18,397 bases of DNA from JAQBFJ01 sp032123435. Lineage in GTDB: Bacteria; Verrucomicrobiota; Kiritimatiellia; UBA8416; JAQBFJ01. Shown piece by piece: positions 1 to 7,875 of the stretch (position 1 is its first letter; each line of letters opens with the position of its first letter). The notes under the pieces were generated by a model, which was given only the letters and a program-made list of their open reading frames with translations, made no database searches and was not told the origin of the DNA. Made by a program: the position numbers and the translations under genes. The DNA lies in NCBI GenBank assembly GCA_032123435.1, contig JAQBFJ010000170.1, forward strand, positions 1 through 18,397, written 5' to 3'.

Positions 1-1004
1 GGTTCAAGGATATGCGTAGGCGAAAGCATGAGACCGCCCCGTTTAGCGTCTAGAGCGGCGGCAAGATCGAAAACGGTTTTACGCATACTCTCAGGCGTAC
101 CGAACGGAAATGTGGTCTGTGTGCCAATACACCCATCGAATGCAAGACGCTTGCCGAATCGTTTTCGAATCGCCACGGGATCCATGCATTCCGGTTGAAC
201 TGGATTCAGTATGGTTATCCCGATTTCAACCAGATCGTCCAGAATATCCCATATATTTCCATCAGAATGATACCACACATGTATATCGGGCTTGATTTCC
301 CTGGCGCCAGCGATAACTTTAGCCCAGCGTGGTTTCATTACTTCGCGCCACAAATCGGGTTGGAACATCAACGCGTTTTGATTGGCCACATCATCGCCGG
401 TTCCAATACAATCGTAGCCTGCCTTTGCGGCAGCGACCGCAGTACGAAGATTATTATCACAGAATCGATCAAGCAACAGCTCGGCCCAGTCCCTTTGAAC
501 AAGCAAATCCATCAGAAATTCCTCGTATCCACGAACCTGCCACGCATTTTCATACATATGGCCAACGAAAACATTGGCGAACGTGCCGTCACGGCGCGCA
601 AGCATACACTCTTCCCGCATGCGGTCATCCAGAAAGGACTCATTGCTCACAATGGGATATTTTTCAATTTCATCAAAAGAGGAAGCGTTACGCAGGGGAC
701 TTACGTACTCTGTAAAGTGATAGAAACCATGATTAAGATGACCACAACCGTTCCCGTCTATTGTGAACCCATCCTTTCCAACTTCGCGTTCCGGATGATA
801 GGCAGAATAATCCGGCGACTGAAATCCATCAGGAGCGCACAGACCACTGCCACGTCCTGTATCCATATCGAAGCACTCAGAGGGATCTTTACCCAGAAAT
901 TGCGTCATCTTATCATGCAGATCCTGCACATATCCGGCATGACGCGGAACTCTATCAACATCCTCAAATGACGCGAATGCAAGAAAACGTTCTCGTTTTG
1001 TCAT
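1..1004 (-). CDS. Uroporphyrinogen decarboxylase (UROD) family protein, 3' end off the window
   Basis: The reverse strand is open from the ATG at 1004 to the window edge (334 whole codons, no stop). It starts MTKRERFLAFASFEDVDRVPR, the usual opening of UROD-superfamily proteins (related to UroD, MtaA and CmuA). Near the visible end, DGCIGTQTTFPFGTPESMRK followed by GGLMLSPTHILEP matches the conserved C-terminal strands of the TIM barrel. Only a few tens of residues should be missing. A GTGGTGAT stretch a few bases before the ATG can serve as ribosome binding site. Family members bind porphyrinogens or move methyl groups from methylated compounds to corrinoid proteins; here no corrinoid protein or haem gene is adjacent, so the substrate is unknown. 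Such divergent paralogues are abundant in PVC-type bacteria (from memory). Family assignment is strong, function is not. Confidence 0.9.
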   Translation of the reverse strand, partial: MTKRERFLAFASFEDVDRVPRHAGYVQDLHDKMTQFLGKDPSECFDMDTGRGSGLCAPDGFQSPDYSAYHPEREVGKDGFTIDGNGCGHLNHGFYHFTEYVSPLRNASSFDEIEKYPIVSNESFLDDRMREECMLARRDGTFANVFVGHMYENAWQVRGYEEFLMDLLVQRDWAELLLDRFCDNNLRTAVAAAKAGYDCIGTGDDVANQNALMFQPDLWREVMKPRWAKVIAGAREIKPDIHVWYHSDGNIWDILDDLVEIGITILNPVQPECMDPVAIRKRFGKRLAFDGCIGTQTTFPFGTPESMRKTVFDLAAALDAKRGGLMLSPTHILE

Positions 1005-1051
1005 AATAATCACCACTTACTCCACAGCCGGTTCACGAACTCAATTCAGCT

Positions 1052-1079
1052 ATTATTCCAGACTATTTCATGTTGGCAA
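1052..1079 (-). promoter_or_regulatory. Candidate promoter for the UROD-family gene
   Basis: On the minus strand a -35-like TTGCCA (1079-1074) and a -10-like AATAAT (1057-1052) are separated by 16 bases. Transcription would start about 40 bases before the ATG at 1004. Seen by eye only; the match is 5 of 6 at each box. Confidence 0.35.
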
Positions 1080-1109
1080 TATAATTCCTAGGCTGAAAAC
1101 ACGTATTTA

Positions 1110-1138
1110 TTGACGGTGTGTTACAACTTCATTAGACT
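1110..1138 (+). promoter_or_regulatory. Candidate promoter for the fmdB-nfnAB unit
   Basis: TTGACG (1110-1115) and TAGACT (1133-1138) are 17 bases apart. If real, the leader before the ATG at 1158 would be only about 12 bases, barely enough to hold the AAAGAGG ribosome binding site, so this is weak. Confidence 0.25.
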
Positions 1139-1157
1139 TCAACAAGAAAGAGGTATT

Positions 1158-1412
1158 ATGCCTATTTACGAATATCAGGCAAAAAAGCAGAGCAAAAGCT
1201 GTGCTTATTGCGCAAAACCATTTGAATCGGTTCACCCAAGGATGTCCGATCCAATCCTTTCGGTCTGCCCAAAATGCAATGCACCTATAGAGAAAATTTT
1301 TTCCCCACCTTCCATAGGAAGATCAAAAAGCAGTCTGGATCAACGGGCTAAAAACGTTGGTTTCCACAAACTTAAACGCATCGGCAAAGGCGAATACGAA
1401 AAACAATACTAA
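1158..1412 (+). CDS. FmdB-family zinc ribbon protein
   Basis: An 84-residue protein beginning MPIYEYQAKKQSKSCAYC, the canonical start of the FmdB/CxxC_CxxC_SSSS zinc-ribbon family. Two CxxC pairs (CAYC and CPKC) would hold one zinc ion; the tail is basic and rich in Ser and Lys. An in-frame ATG lies upstream at 1110, but the start at 1158 restores the conserved MPIYEY opening and has AAAGAGG a few bases before it. FmdB was named for its place near formamidase and formylmethanofuran dehydrogenase genes and is thought to be regulatory; its role is not established. It lies 44 bases before nfnA on the same strand and may share its transcript. Confidence 0.87.
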   Translation: MPIYEYQAKKQSKSCAYCAKPFESVHPRMSDPILSVCPKCNAPIEKIFSPPSIGRSKSSLDQRAKNVGFHKLKRIGKGEYEKQY

Positions 1413-1456
1413 ACATCAAATACGGCCCTGCCCGTCATTTCTCCAGAGAATCCAAC

Positions 1457-2305
1457 ATGAACAGAATTATTGAAAAAAAACAACTATCACCGGAAGTTTT
1501 TTTATTCCAAATAGAAGCGCCTCTCATAGCAGAAGAACGCCAACCGGGTCAATTTGTGATTGTTCAAGCTTCAGACGATGGCGAACGCATTCCTCTTACC
1601 ATTGTCGACTCTGACGCCGCGACAGGTACAATAACATTGATTTTCCAGACTGTCGGCAAATCGACGCATCTTCTGGCAGAATTAAACAAGGGAGATAACA
1701 TCCCTCACCTGCTCGGCCCTCTGGGCGCGCCGACGCATATAACCAAAACCGGAACAGTTGTATGCGTGGGTGGCGGAATCGGTGTCGCGCCATTATATCC
1801 GATAGTAAAAGCCATGAAGAAAGCAGACAACATGGTAATTACAATCATTGGAGCAAGAACAAAGGAACTGCTGATCCTGGAAAACGAAATGGAAACCATT
1901 TCTGATGAATTCATAGTCTGCACGGACGATGGTTCATACGGCCGTAAATGTCTCGTTACCGAACCCTTAAAGGAAATATGTCAACGAGACCCCAAACCCG
2001 GCCTTGTGATTGCCATCGGACCTCCTGTTATGATGAAGTTCTGCGCCGAAACAACAAGACCGTTTAACATCAAGACAATGGTATCGCTAAATACAATAAT
2101 GATTGACGGCACAGGCATGTGCGGAGGATGCCGTGTAACCGTAGGCGGACAAACCAGATTCGTCTGTGTAGACGGGCCGGAGTTTGATGGTCATCAGGTA
2201 GATTTTGACATTATGATCAAACGACTGGGTTCTTACCACAAACATGAGGAAAAAGCTCATCACGAATGTCATCTCCAACTTGGCTTGGAAAAAAAGAACA
2301 GTTAA
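1457..2305 (+). CDS. nfnA: NfnA: small subunit of NADH-dependent reduced ferredoxin:NADP+ oxidoreductase
   Basis: A 282-residue flavoprotein of the PyrK/ferredoxin-NADP reductase type. The FAD-binding barrel carries ERIPLTIVD (43-51), the nucleotide-binding half GGGIGVAP (105-112) and CTDDGSYG (155-162), and the end has the [2Fe-2S] loop with C222, C225 and C237. D217 stands just before the first Cys; in characterised Nfn small subunits an Asp serves as the fourth ligand. With NfnB it forms a cytoplasmic electron-bifurcating enzyme that couples NADH and reduced ferredoxin to NADP+ reduction and can run in reverse. It sits 5 bases before nfnB. The same pair is often annotated as sulfide dehydrogenase SudBA or as glutamate synthase-like. 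The last 25 residues are His- and Lys-rich. A weak AGAGA precedes the ATG. Confidence 0.9.
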   Translation: MNRIIEKKQLSPEVFLFQIEAPLIAEERQPGQFVIVQASDDGERIPLTIVDSDAATGTITLIFQTVGKSTHLLAELNKGDNIPHLLGPLGAPTHITKTGTVVCVGGGIGVAPLYPIVKAMKKADNMVITIIGARTKELLILENEMETISDEFIVCTDDGSYGRKCLVTEPLKEICQRDPKPGLVIAIGPPVMMKFCAETTRPFNIKTMVSLNTIMIDGTGMCGGCRVTVGGQTRFVCVDGPEFDGHQVDFDIMIKRLGSYHKHEEKAHHECHLQLGLEKKNS

Positions 2306-2310
2306 ACAGG

Positions 2311-3780
2311 ATGAATACCAAAAACAGCCACAACCTTAATGATCTTCTGAAAAGGAAAAATGATTTAAAGCCAAGCGAGCGAGCGGCTGTTCCACCCCAG
2401 CGAATGTCGGAACAGGATCCGGAGGCACGAGTTCGCAATTTTGACGAAGTAGCTTTGGGCTACACTCCTGAACAGGCACGATTAGAAGCCATGCGCTGTT
2501 TGCAGTGCAAGAACGCGCCATGCATAAATGGCTGTCCCGTCCGCATCAACATTCCGGCATTCATAAAAGAAATCGCCGACGGAAATTATCAAGAAGCTAT
2601 TGATATAATAAAGCAGGACAGTCTTTTGCCATCAATCTGCGGACGGGTATGCCCGCAGGAAGTTCAATGTCAGGCGCCCTGCACTCTGGGCAAGATGCTC
2701 AAGAGCGTGGACAAAGCGGTTTCAATAGGCAGACTTGAACGTTTCGCGGCTGACACTGAACGAAATCAAGGCATTGCGTCTTTGCCTGTCAAACCTGATA
2801 CAGGAAGAAGAGTGGCTGTAATAGGCAGTGGTCCCGCCGGACTCGTTGTTGCCGCTGATCTTCGCCGGGCCGGGCATGCTGTAACCATATTTGAAGCATT
2901 TCATAAACCCGGCGGTGTCATGGTATACGGCATCCCAGAATTCCGCCTTCCAAAAGCGATAGTGCAGGCGGAAATTGACATATTAACGGACATGGGTGTC
3001 GAGATCCGAACTGATTTTCTTGTAGGCCGCACGCGCAAACTAACTGACCTTATGGAAAAAGACGGATTCGACGCTGTTTTCGTCGGAACGGGCGCCGGTC
3101 TGCCCAAATTCATGGATATTGAAGGGGAAAATCTTGTCGGTGTATTTTCGGCCAACGAATATCTTACCCGAACCAATCTCATGAAAGCCTATTCGTCAGA
3201 CATCGCCGACACACCTATCCTGCGTTCTCGCAAGGTAGCGGTGCTGGGTGGCGGCAATGTTGCAATGGATTCCGCTCGAACCGCCATACGCCTCGGCGCT
3301 GAAGAAGTCCATATTATATACAGGCGCACGGAAAAGGAAATGCCTGCCCGTGTAGAAGAAGTGCACCATGCCAAGGAAGAAGGGATTATTTTTCATCTAT
3401 TGCAAAACGCGAAACGGATACTAGGCAACGACCAGGGCCTTGTAACAGCCATTGAATGTCTACGCTATGAACTTGGCGAACCCGATGATTCAGGCAGACG
3501 AAGACCCATCGTCATTCCAGACAGTGAGTTCATGATTCAAACAGATACAGTTATAGTTGCCATAGGCAATGATTCAAATCCGCTGATACACAAGACCACA
3601 CCGGAAATAACGACCAATCGCTGGGGCAATATTCTTGTTGATGACAAAGGGCAGACATCACTGAACGGCGTTTATGCCGGCGGCGACATTGTCAGTGGCG
3701 CCGCGACTGTGATCCTCGCAATGGGCCAGGGCCGGATTGCGGCGAAATCAATTCATGAGTATCTGACAAACGGTTCATGA
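2311..3780 (+). CDS. nfnB: NfnB: large subunit of NADH-dependent reduced ferredoxin:NADP+ oxidoreductase (GltA-like)
   Basis: A 489-residue protein of the glutamate synthase small-subunit fold. The N-terminal iron-sulfur domain has C63, C66, C71, C75 and C110, C114, C120, C124 for two [4Fe-4S] clusters. The FAD site follows with GSGPAG (172-177), then the NADP(H) domain with GGGNVAMD (313-320) and RR at 338-339, and AGGD (457-460) closing the flavin site. I chose the ATG at 2311, five bases after the nfnA stop. An ATG at 2266 would add 15 residues inside nfnA, and neither start has a strong ribosome binding site. The lack of any glutamate synthase large subunit next door and the presence of nfnA argue for Nfn, not GOGAT. 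The gene runs tail to tail into the sugar dehydrogenase gene with 9 bases between them. Confidence 0.9.
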   Translation: MNTKNSHNLNDLLKRKNDLKPSERAAVPPQRMSEQDPEARVRNFDEVALGYTPEQARLEAMRCLQCKNAPCINGCPVRINIPAFIKEIADGNYQEAIDIIKQDSLLPSICGRVCPQEVQCQAPCTLGKMLKSVDKAVSIGRLERFAADTERNQGIASLPVKPDTGRRVAVIGSGPAGLVVAADLRRAGHAVTIFEAFHKPGGVMVYGIPEFRLPKAIVQAEIDILTDMGVEIRTDFLVGRTRKLTDLMEKDGFDAVFVGTGAGLPKFMDIEGENLVGVFSANEYLTRTNLMKAYSSDIADTPILRSRKVAVLGGGNVAMDSARTAIRLGAEEVHIIYRRTEKEMPARVEEVHHAKEEGIIFHLLQNAKRILGNDQGLVTAIECLRYELGEPDDSGRRRPIVIPDSEFMIQTDTVIVAIGNDSNPLIHKTTPEITTNRWGNILVDDKGQTSLNGVYAGGDIVSGAATVILAMGQGRIAAKSIHEYLTNGS

Positions 3781-3789
3781 CAAGGCGCA

Positions 3790-5073
3790 TTACAAGCCGA
3801 CATAAGCGAAACCTGCCTTCACGGCTTCTTCACGTGTAAAGAAATTCCTCACATCAATTAAAACCGGTGTACGCATTTTTTCTTTCAGGTTATTCAGATC
3901 TATTTCACGGAACACGTCATGGCCGTTAATAAGAATAACTGCATCCAGCTCAACCGCATCATTATAGCTCAGCAGGTCGAATCCGAAGACTTTTTTCAAT
4001 TCACTTTCCGAAACCATCGGCTCCCACACCGACACTCTTACGCCAGAGCTTTTCAGATGCTCTATAACATCAACCGCCTTCGTGTTACGGAAATCGGGAA
4101 CATTTTCCTTGAACGTCAAGCCAAGTATCCAAACATGGGCGGATTCGAGAACAACACCTGCCTTGCTCATTTCGCTAATGGCCAGATCAGCCACATAGCT
4201 TCCCATTGAATCATTAATTCGGCGGCCGGCCAGAATAACTTCAGGATGATACCCTGCTTTCTGAGCGCAATGAGTCAGGTAATACGGATCAACACCTATA
4301 CAATGTCCGCCAACAAGTCCCGGACTGTATTTGTGAAAATTCCACTTGGTTGACGCGGCTTGAACAACTTCATTGGTGTTCAAACCGATCCGCGCGAAGA
4401 TTTTTGACAATTCGTTCATTAGAGCAATATTCAAATCGCGCTGAACGTTTTCGATCACTTTTGACGCTTCAGCCGTTTTAATATTAGGCGCGCGATGAAC
4501 ACCGGCTTTTATGACTGCCCCATACACAACCGCCGCTCGTTCAAGCGAACGCGTGTCATGGCCGCTAACCACCTTGACTATATCGGTTACTCTATGCTGT
4601 ATATCGCCCGGATTTATACGTTCCGGAGAATAACCAAGATCGAAATCACCCAGTTTCAAGTTTGATTCCTTTTCCAGAATAGGAAGGCATATATTTTCCG
4701 TAATCCCCGGATAAACTGTGCTCTCATATACCACCATCATTCCTTTGCCCAGAATCCGGCCGACCGTTTGGGACGCCCCTTCAAGCGGTTCCAGATCCGG
4801 TTCATGCTCCTTGGTAATGGGTGTCGGCACAGCGACAACAATAAACGTACATTTTCGTAAGTCCTCAGGATCACAGGTAAAGCTCAATTTATCATTCGAA
4901 AGAAGACCATCAGACACCTCACCCGTATGGTCTTTTCCACTTTTAAGTTCACCTATGCGGCTGTCAGATTTGTCATATCCGATAACATCAAAGTGTTCAG
5001 CAAACGCTACAGCCAGCGGCAATCCAACATAACCGAGCCCGACAACGCCTATTTTTTCGCTCATTTTGTTCAT
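3790..5073 (-). CDS. UDP-N-acetylhexosamine 6-dehydrogenase-like nucleotide-sugar dehydrogenase (TviB/WbpA type)
   Basis: A 427-residue UDP-glucose/GDP-mannose dehydrogenase family enzyme. The NAD-binding motif is GLGYVGLP (12-19), ESTVYPG at 118-124 carries the conserved Glu, K205 lies in EASKVIENV, the catalytic C258 lies in GGHCIGVDP, and GLTFKENVPDFRNTK (318-332) is the C-terminal signature. It resembles the TviB branch, which oxidises UDP-GlcNAc or UDP-GalNAc to the uronic acid for capsule or O-antigen; exact substrate is not fixed by sequence alone. Eight bases after the DHS-like gene, it is the last gene of the polyamine operon, an unusual partner since no glycosyltransferase or epimerase is nearby. 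Start could be Met1 or Met4; both have weak ribosome binding sites. Confidence 0.93.
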   Translation of the reverse strand: MNKMSEKIGVVGLGYVGLPLAVAFAEHFDVIGYDKSDSRIGELKSGKDHTGEVSDGLLSNDKLSFTCDPEDLRKCTFIVVAVPTPITKEHEPDLEPLEGASQTVGRILGKGMMVVYESTVYPGITENICLPILEKESNLKLGDFDLGYSPERINPGDIQHRVTDIVKVVSGHDTRSLERAAVVYGAVIKAGVHRAPNIKTAEASKVIENVQRDLNIALMNELSKIFARIGLNTNEVVQAASTKWNFHKYSPGLVGGHCIGVDPYYLTHCAQKAGYHPEVILAGRRINDSMGSYVADLAISEMSKAGVVLESAHVWILGLTFKENVPDFRNTKAVDVIEHLKSSGVRVSVWEPMVSESELKKVFGFDLLSYNDAVELDAVILINGHDVFREIDLNNLKEKMRTPVLIDVRNFFTREEAVKAGFAYVGL

Positions 5074-5081
5074 ACATTTGT

Positions 5082-6089
5082 CTATTCTAATTCCAATGCT
5101 TCAAGCACGCTGATGCCCTTGGGACGTTTTTTTTCCTTCCTTCTCGAAAGAACCGCCGATGTGGTTATTGGCAAAGCTATTGTTGCATCACATAACACCG
5201 TGACCATGCGGGCATCAACGGAAATCTTACCCCAGGAAACAGCTTCTTCGAATGTGCATCCGCTCAATCCACCCCAATTAGGAGGATCCACAACAAACTG
5301 TATCGCGTACTTATGTCCTTCCATCTGCTGACCCTTCACGTTGTTGGTCACCATCACTTGCTGTATGAAATTTTTCGGCGTTCCGCCACCGACATAAATG
5401 ACCATCGAATGCTTGGCTTCTGCTATTTGCGCCGTCTCATTGACGTCACCTATCACATCAAGCATCACCTTCTTATCCATATTGGCCAAACCTATGCCTA
5501 TAGATGAATCACCTATTGCCGGGCAATATACCGGAACTCCCATCCGTGCGGCCGTAGACAGAATGCCCTGCTCACCTTTTGACAATCTACCAGCCTCATC
5601 ACCGAGCAGTTTCAAGAATTCTCTTGTAGTATACGGACGATCCTCCAGTGTTTTTTCCGCCCATTTTCCGATATCTATGTCCACCTTTTCAAAAGATTCT
5701 TCATCAGCGAACGTGTCGTATATTCTATCCACCTTGTGTTTGCGCAGTTCCATGTCATTCCATAGCGGAGAACCTATATGATGATACTGTCCGATAGTCT
5801 CGAAATAGTCGTGGTACAGGTTCGCTCCTGTTGAGACAATAACATCTACCAGCTTTTCCTCTATCAGCTTGGTTACAACTTTTCTCATACCGGCAGGAAC
5901 CATGGCACCGGCCAGGCCGAGCCATACGAAAACGTCATCATCAAGAGCTTCAGCCCAGATCCTGGCCGCCGTCCCCAGTTGCCTGCCTTGAAAACTACAT
6001 CCTTCCAGTTTTTCCAGAAGCTCACTGCATGTCATTCCAGCTTTTACTTCTATAGGTCTGGTAGGCCGTGAAAGATATTTTTTCTTCAT
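5082..6089 (-). CDS. Bacterial deoxyhypusine synthase-like protein (possible homospermidine synthase)
   Basis: A 335-residue protein of the deoxyhypusine synthase fold. EEAVSWGKISVDA (281-293) contains K288, matching the lysine (human K329) that forms the imine with the aminobutyl group. NAD-contact stretches DVIVSTGANLYHD (82-94) and CPAIGDSS (189-196) are present. Compared from memory with human DHS, catalytic H288 aligns with N240, N292 with Q244, and spermidine-binding D316 with L275. Bacteria have no eIF5A, so protein hypusination is unlikely. Its place right after agmatinase (4 bases) points to putrescine as a substrate and homospermidine or a related polyamine as product, as in plant homospermidine synthases that evolved from DHS. 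AAGGGG lies 10 bases before the ATG. Fold is certain, reaction inferred. Confidence 0.9.
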   Translation of the reverse strand: MKKKYLSRPTRPIEVKAGMTCSELLEKLEGCSFQGRQLGTAARIWAEALDDDVFVWLGLAGAMVPAGMRKVVTKLIEEKLVDVIVSTGANLYHDYFETIGQYHHIGSPLWNDMELRKHKVDRIYDTFADEESFEKVDIDIGKWAEKTLEDRPYTTREFLKLLGDEAGRLSKGEQGILSTAARMGVPVYCPAIGDSSIGIGLANMDKKVMLDVIGDVNETAQIAEAKHSMVIYVGGGTPKNFIQQVMVTNNVKGQQMEGHKYAIQFVVDPPNWGGLSGCTFEEAVSWGKISVDARMVTVLCDATIALPITTSAVLSRRKEKKRPKGISVLEALELE

Positions 6090-6093
6090 CTTC

Positions 6094-6921
6094 TTATTTC
6101 CCCTTGATTAAACGCCTTGAGACAGCCTCATAGACGGTTTTAGCGGCAATGAAGTTTGATGCCTCATCAACCTTATTAGGACACAATTCCACCGCGTCCA
6201 TGCCCACAACGCGTTTCTCCCTGAAAAGAAAGGACAGAATGCTCATCACGTCATCCCAAATCAAACCTCCTGGCTCAGGCGTGCCAACTGCGCGCACCAG
6301 GGAAGGATCAAACACATCGAAATCCAGGGAGAGATAAATGTTTTTCGGTAGTTTCCCGATTGCTTCCATTGCTTTTCTGTTCCATTTTCGAAACACCTTC
6401 ACTCGTTTCGCGTTCGAAATATACTTTTTTTCTTCACTGCACATGCTTCTGATTCCAATTTCAACGATAGGCCCAAACCGAAGCGAGTTTCTTGCTGCGC
6501 ATGCATGACTTTCGGTATTACCCTCGTATTCACTGCGAAGATCAGCATGAGCATCAAGCCAAACTATGCCTATATTGTCATACCCCATCATGTCCAGTAT
6601 CCATGGAGTAATTGAATGTTCTCCGCCAAGAAAAACTGGAAATGTATCCTTTAGTTCGTTTTTATGGCTTTTCAGAAATCTATAAAGGTCCTTTTTATTT
6701 TTTATTTCCGGCCGAAGCGTAACTATTCCAGACTCGGCCAAATCAAAATTAAGACTGCTGTTAAAAAGCTCTATCTGCATTGAAGCTTTAAAGATGGCTT
6801 CCGGTGCCTTTGCGGTGCCTTTGACGTACGAAGTACTATATTCGACAGGAACAGGAATTACTGTGACGCGATCCTCTGTCCCTGAGACCTCACGCCCCAG
6901 AAAATGGTAACACCGTTTCAT
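6094..6921 (-). CDS. speB: Agmatinase (ureohydrolase family)
   Basis: A 275-residue arginase/agmatinase-family enzyme that would split agmatine into putrescine and urea. The binuclear manganese ligands are all present: H102 in GGEHS, D123, H125 and D127 in DAHAD, and D200 and D202 in SLDFDVFDP. ESHACAARN (137-145) carries the conserved substrate-side His. I start at 6921 (MKRCYHFLGRE) because AGAAGGG lies 6-7 bases before it; an ATG at 6960 would add 13 residues that look unlike the family. The start lies 32 bases inside the arginine decarboxylase gene, so the two are probably translationally coupled. The neighbour that makes agmatine supports agmatinase over arginase or formiminoglutamase. 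Confidence 0.9.
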   Translation of the reverse strand: MKRCYHFLGREVSGTEDRVTVIPVPVEYSTSYVKGTAKAPEAIFKASMQIELFNSSLNFDLAESGIVTLRPEIKNKKDLYRFLKSHKNELKDTFPVFLGGEHSITPWILDMMGYDNIGIVWLDAHADLRSEYEGNTESHACAARNSLRFGPIVEIGIRSMCSEEKKYISNAKRVKVFRKWNRKAMEAIGKLPKNIYLSLDFDVFDPSLVRAVGTPEPGGLIWDDVMSILSFLFREKRVVGMDAVELCPNKVDEASNFIAAKTVYEAVSRRLIKGK

Positions 6922-7483
6922 GGTAGACCCTTCTGGTAAAACAGAACACCGCGGCTGCAAGGACGGTAGTCCAGACTCCCTCTTTTCCTTCTGCGGTTTG
7001 GCAGATGTTAGTGGTCTTCACTATCTCACCACCTATTTTAAACTCCTGTTTCCTTTCGTTCCATGCTTTGTCGACATCTATATCAAGACCCAGTGTAGAT
7101 GCCAGCATGCAAGCGGCAAGATCTTCTGCGTAATCGCCAATTGTTTTTTTCCTTACCCCGAAATCATGATGTTCCGATATATAACCGTACTTCTGCGAAT
7201 CCTTTGGTATGGCAAGACCTACTGAACTGCCGATATGACGATTCGGCTCATTTGAACTGTTTTTGCTCAAGACCACAAAAGTAATCTCTCCCGGATGGAG
7301 CATTTGAACGCCCTTGGTTTTAGTAATTAAGCGACAATACGGCGGAAAAATGCTGGAGACCTGCACCAGATTCAGGTGTGCTATGCCGGCATCACGAAGA
7401 GCTAACTCAAAACTTGTTAGATTTTCCTTGTGTCGTCCCACTCCCTTCGTCAGAAACACCATGTTCGGAACTTTTGCATCCAT
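6890..7483 (-). CDS. pdaD: Pyruvoyl-dependent arginine decarboxylase proenzyme
   Basis: A 197-residue proenzyme of the PvlArgDC family. NLVQVSSIFPP (38-48) holds the self-cleavage site: the chain should break between S43 and S44, S44 becoming the pyruvoyl group of the alpha subunit. YISEHHDFG (101-109) carries E104, matching the conserved proton-donor Glu. GVWTTVLAAAVF (169-180) is the usual C-terminal strand. It makes agmatine from arginine. I start at 7483 (MDAKVPNMVFLTKG): GGAGGA sits 7 bases upstream. That ribosome binding site is itself part of the codons following a further ATG at 7498, which argues against that longer start. The protein goes on 17 residues past the normal end, into the agmatinase gene. 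First gene of a four-gene operon. Confidence 0.92.
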   Translation of the reverse strand: MDAKVPNMVFLTKGVGRHKENLTSFELALRDAGIAHLNLVQVSSIFPPYCRLITKTKGVQMLHPGEITFVVLSKNSSNEPNRHIGSSVGLAIPKDSQKYGYISEHHDFGVRKKTIGDYAEDLAACMLASTLGLDIDVDKAWNERKQEFKIGGEIVKTTNICQTAEGKEGVWTTVLAAAVFCFTRRVYHETVLPFSGA

Positions 7484-7875
7484 GTCTAATTCCTCCATTT
7501 CTACTGATTACAAAACAAACACCGATTTCTGCACACCCATCCGTTGCCTTACGGTTAAATTACAGAGAAGCAACATAACCATGATTTCACAAAACAACAA
7601 GAAAAAACAAATACTACAAATCCAGCATTCATCAATATAAAATTGCGCCTTTCATCAACGATACTTCGACAACATAGCGCAGACAGCAAAACAGCCTGTC
7701 AAAATGCCACTGACGTCATAAAATACAAGGAAGTTCCTTTTCATCCGGCAGGAAATACGATACATTAGAAGATATTTTGGGTCAACAACCAGCATAATAA
7801 ACAGCCTTTTGCTTCATGAAGCATTCATGCAGATGATAGAACGCTTCAAGAAAAGATGCCATCTGAAAGAACTGT
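7484..7875. other. Divergent intergenic region between pdaD and the ClC gene
   Basis: This 392-base A/T-rich stretch separates the divergent polyamine operon and ClC gene. I see no convincing coding region or RNA gene. It must hold promoters for both sides, but no pair of -35 and -10 boxes stood out. The one clear structure is a 14-base perfect palindrome at 7810-7823. Confidence 0.6.
7810..7823. promoter_or_regulatory. Perfect 14-base palindrome upstream of the ClC gene
   Basis: TGCTTCATGAAGCA equals its own reverse complement and lies 53 bases before the ClC start codon, a fitting place for a dimeric regulator. No regulator gene is nearby and I do not recognise the site. Confidence 0.35.

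Noticed and set aside
195..971. A 258-codon plus-strand ORF at the left end
   Set aside because: It lies wholly over the UROD-family gene read on the other strand, which matches a known family along its full length; the plus-strand product has no recognisable features.
2266..2310. nfnB start at 2266, inside nfnA
   Set aside because: The extra 15 residues are unlike NfnB proteins, and the ATG at 2311 follows the nfnA stop directly.
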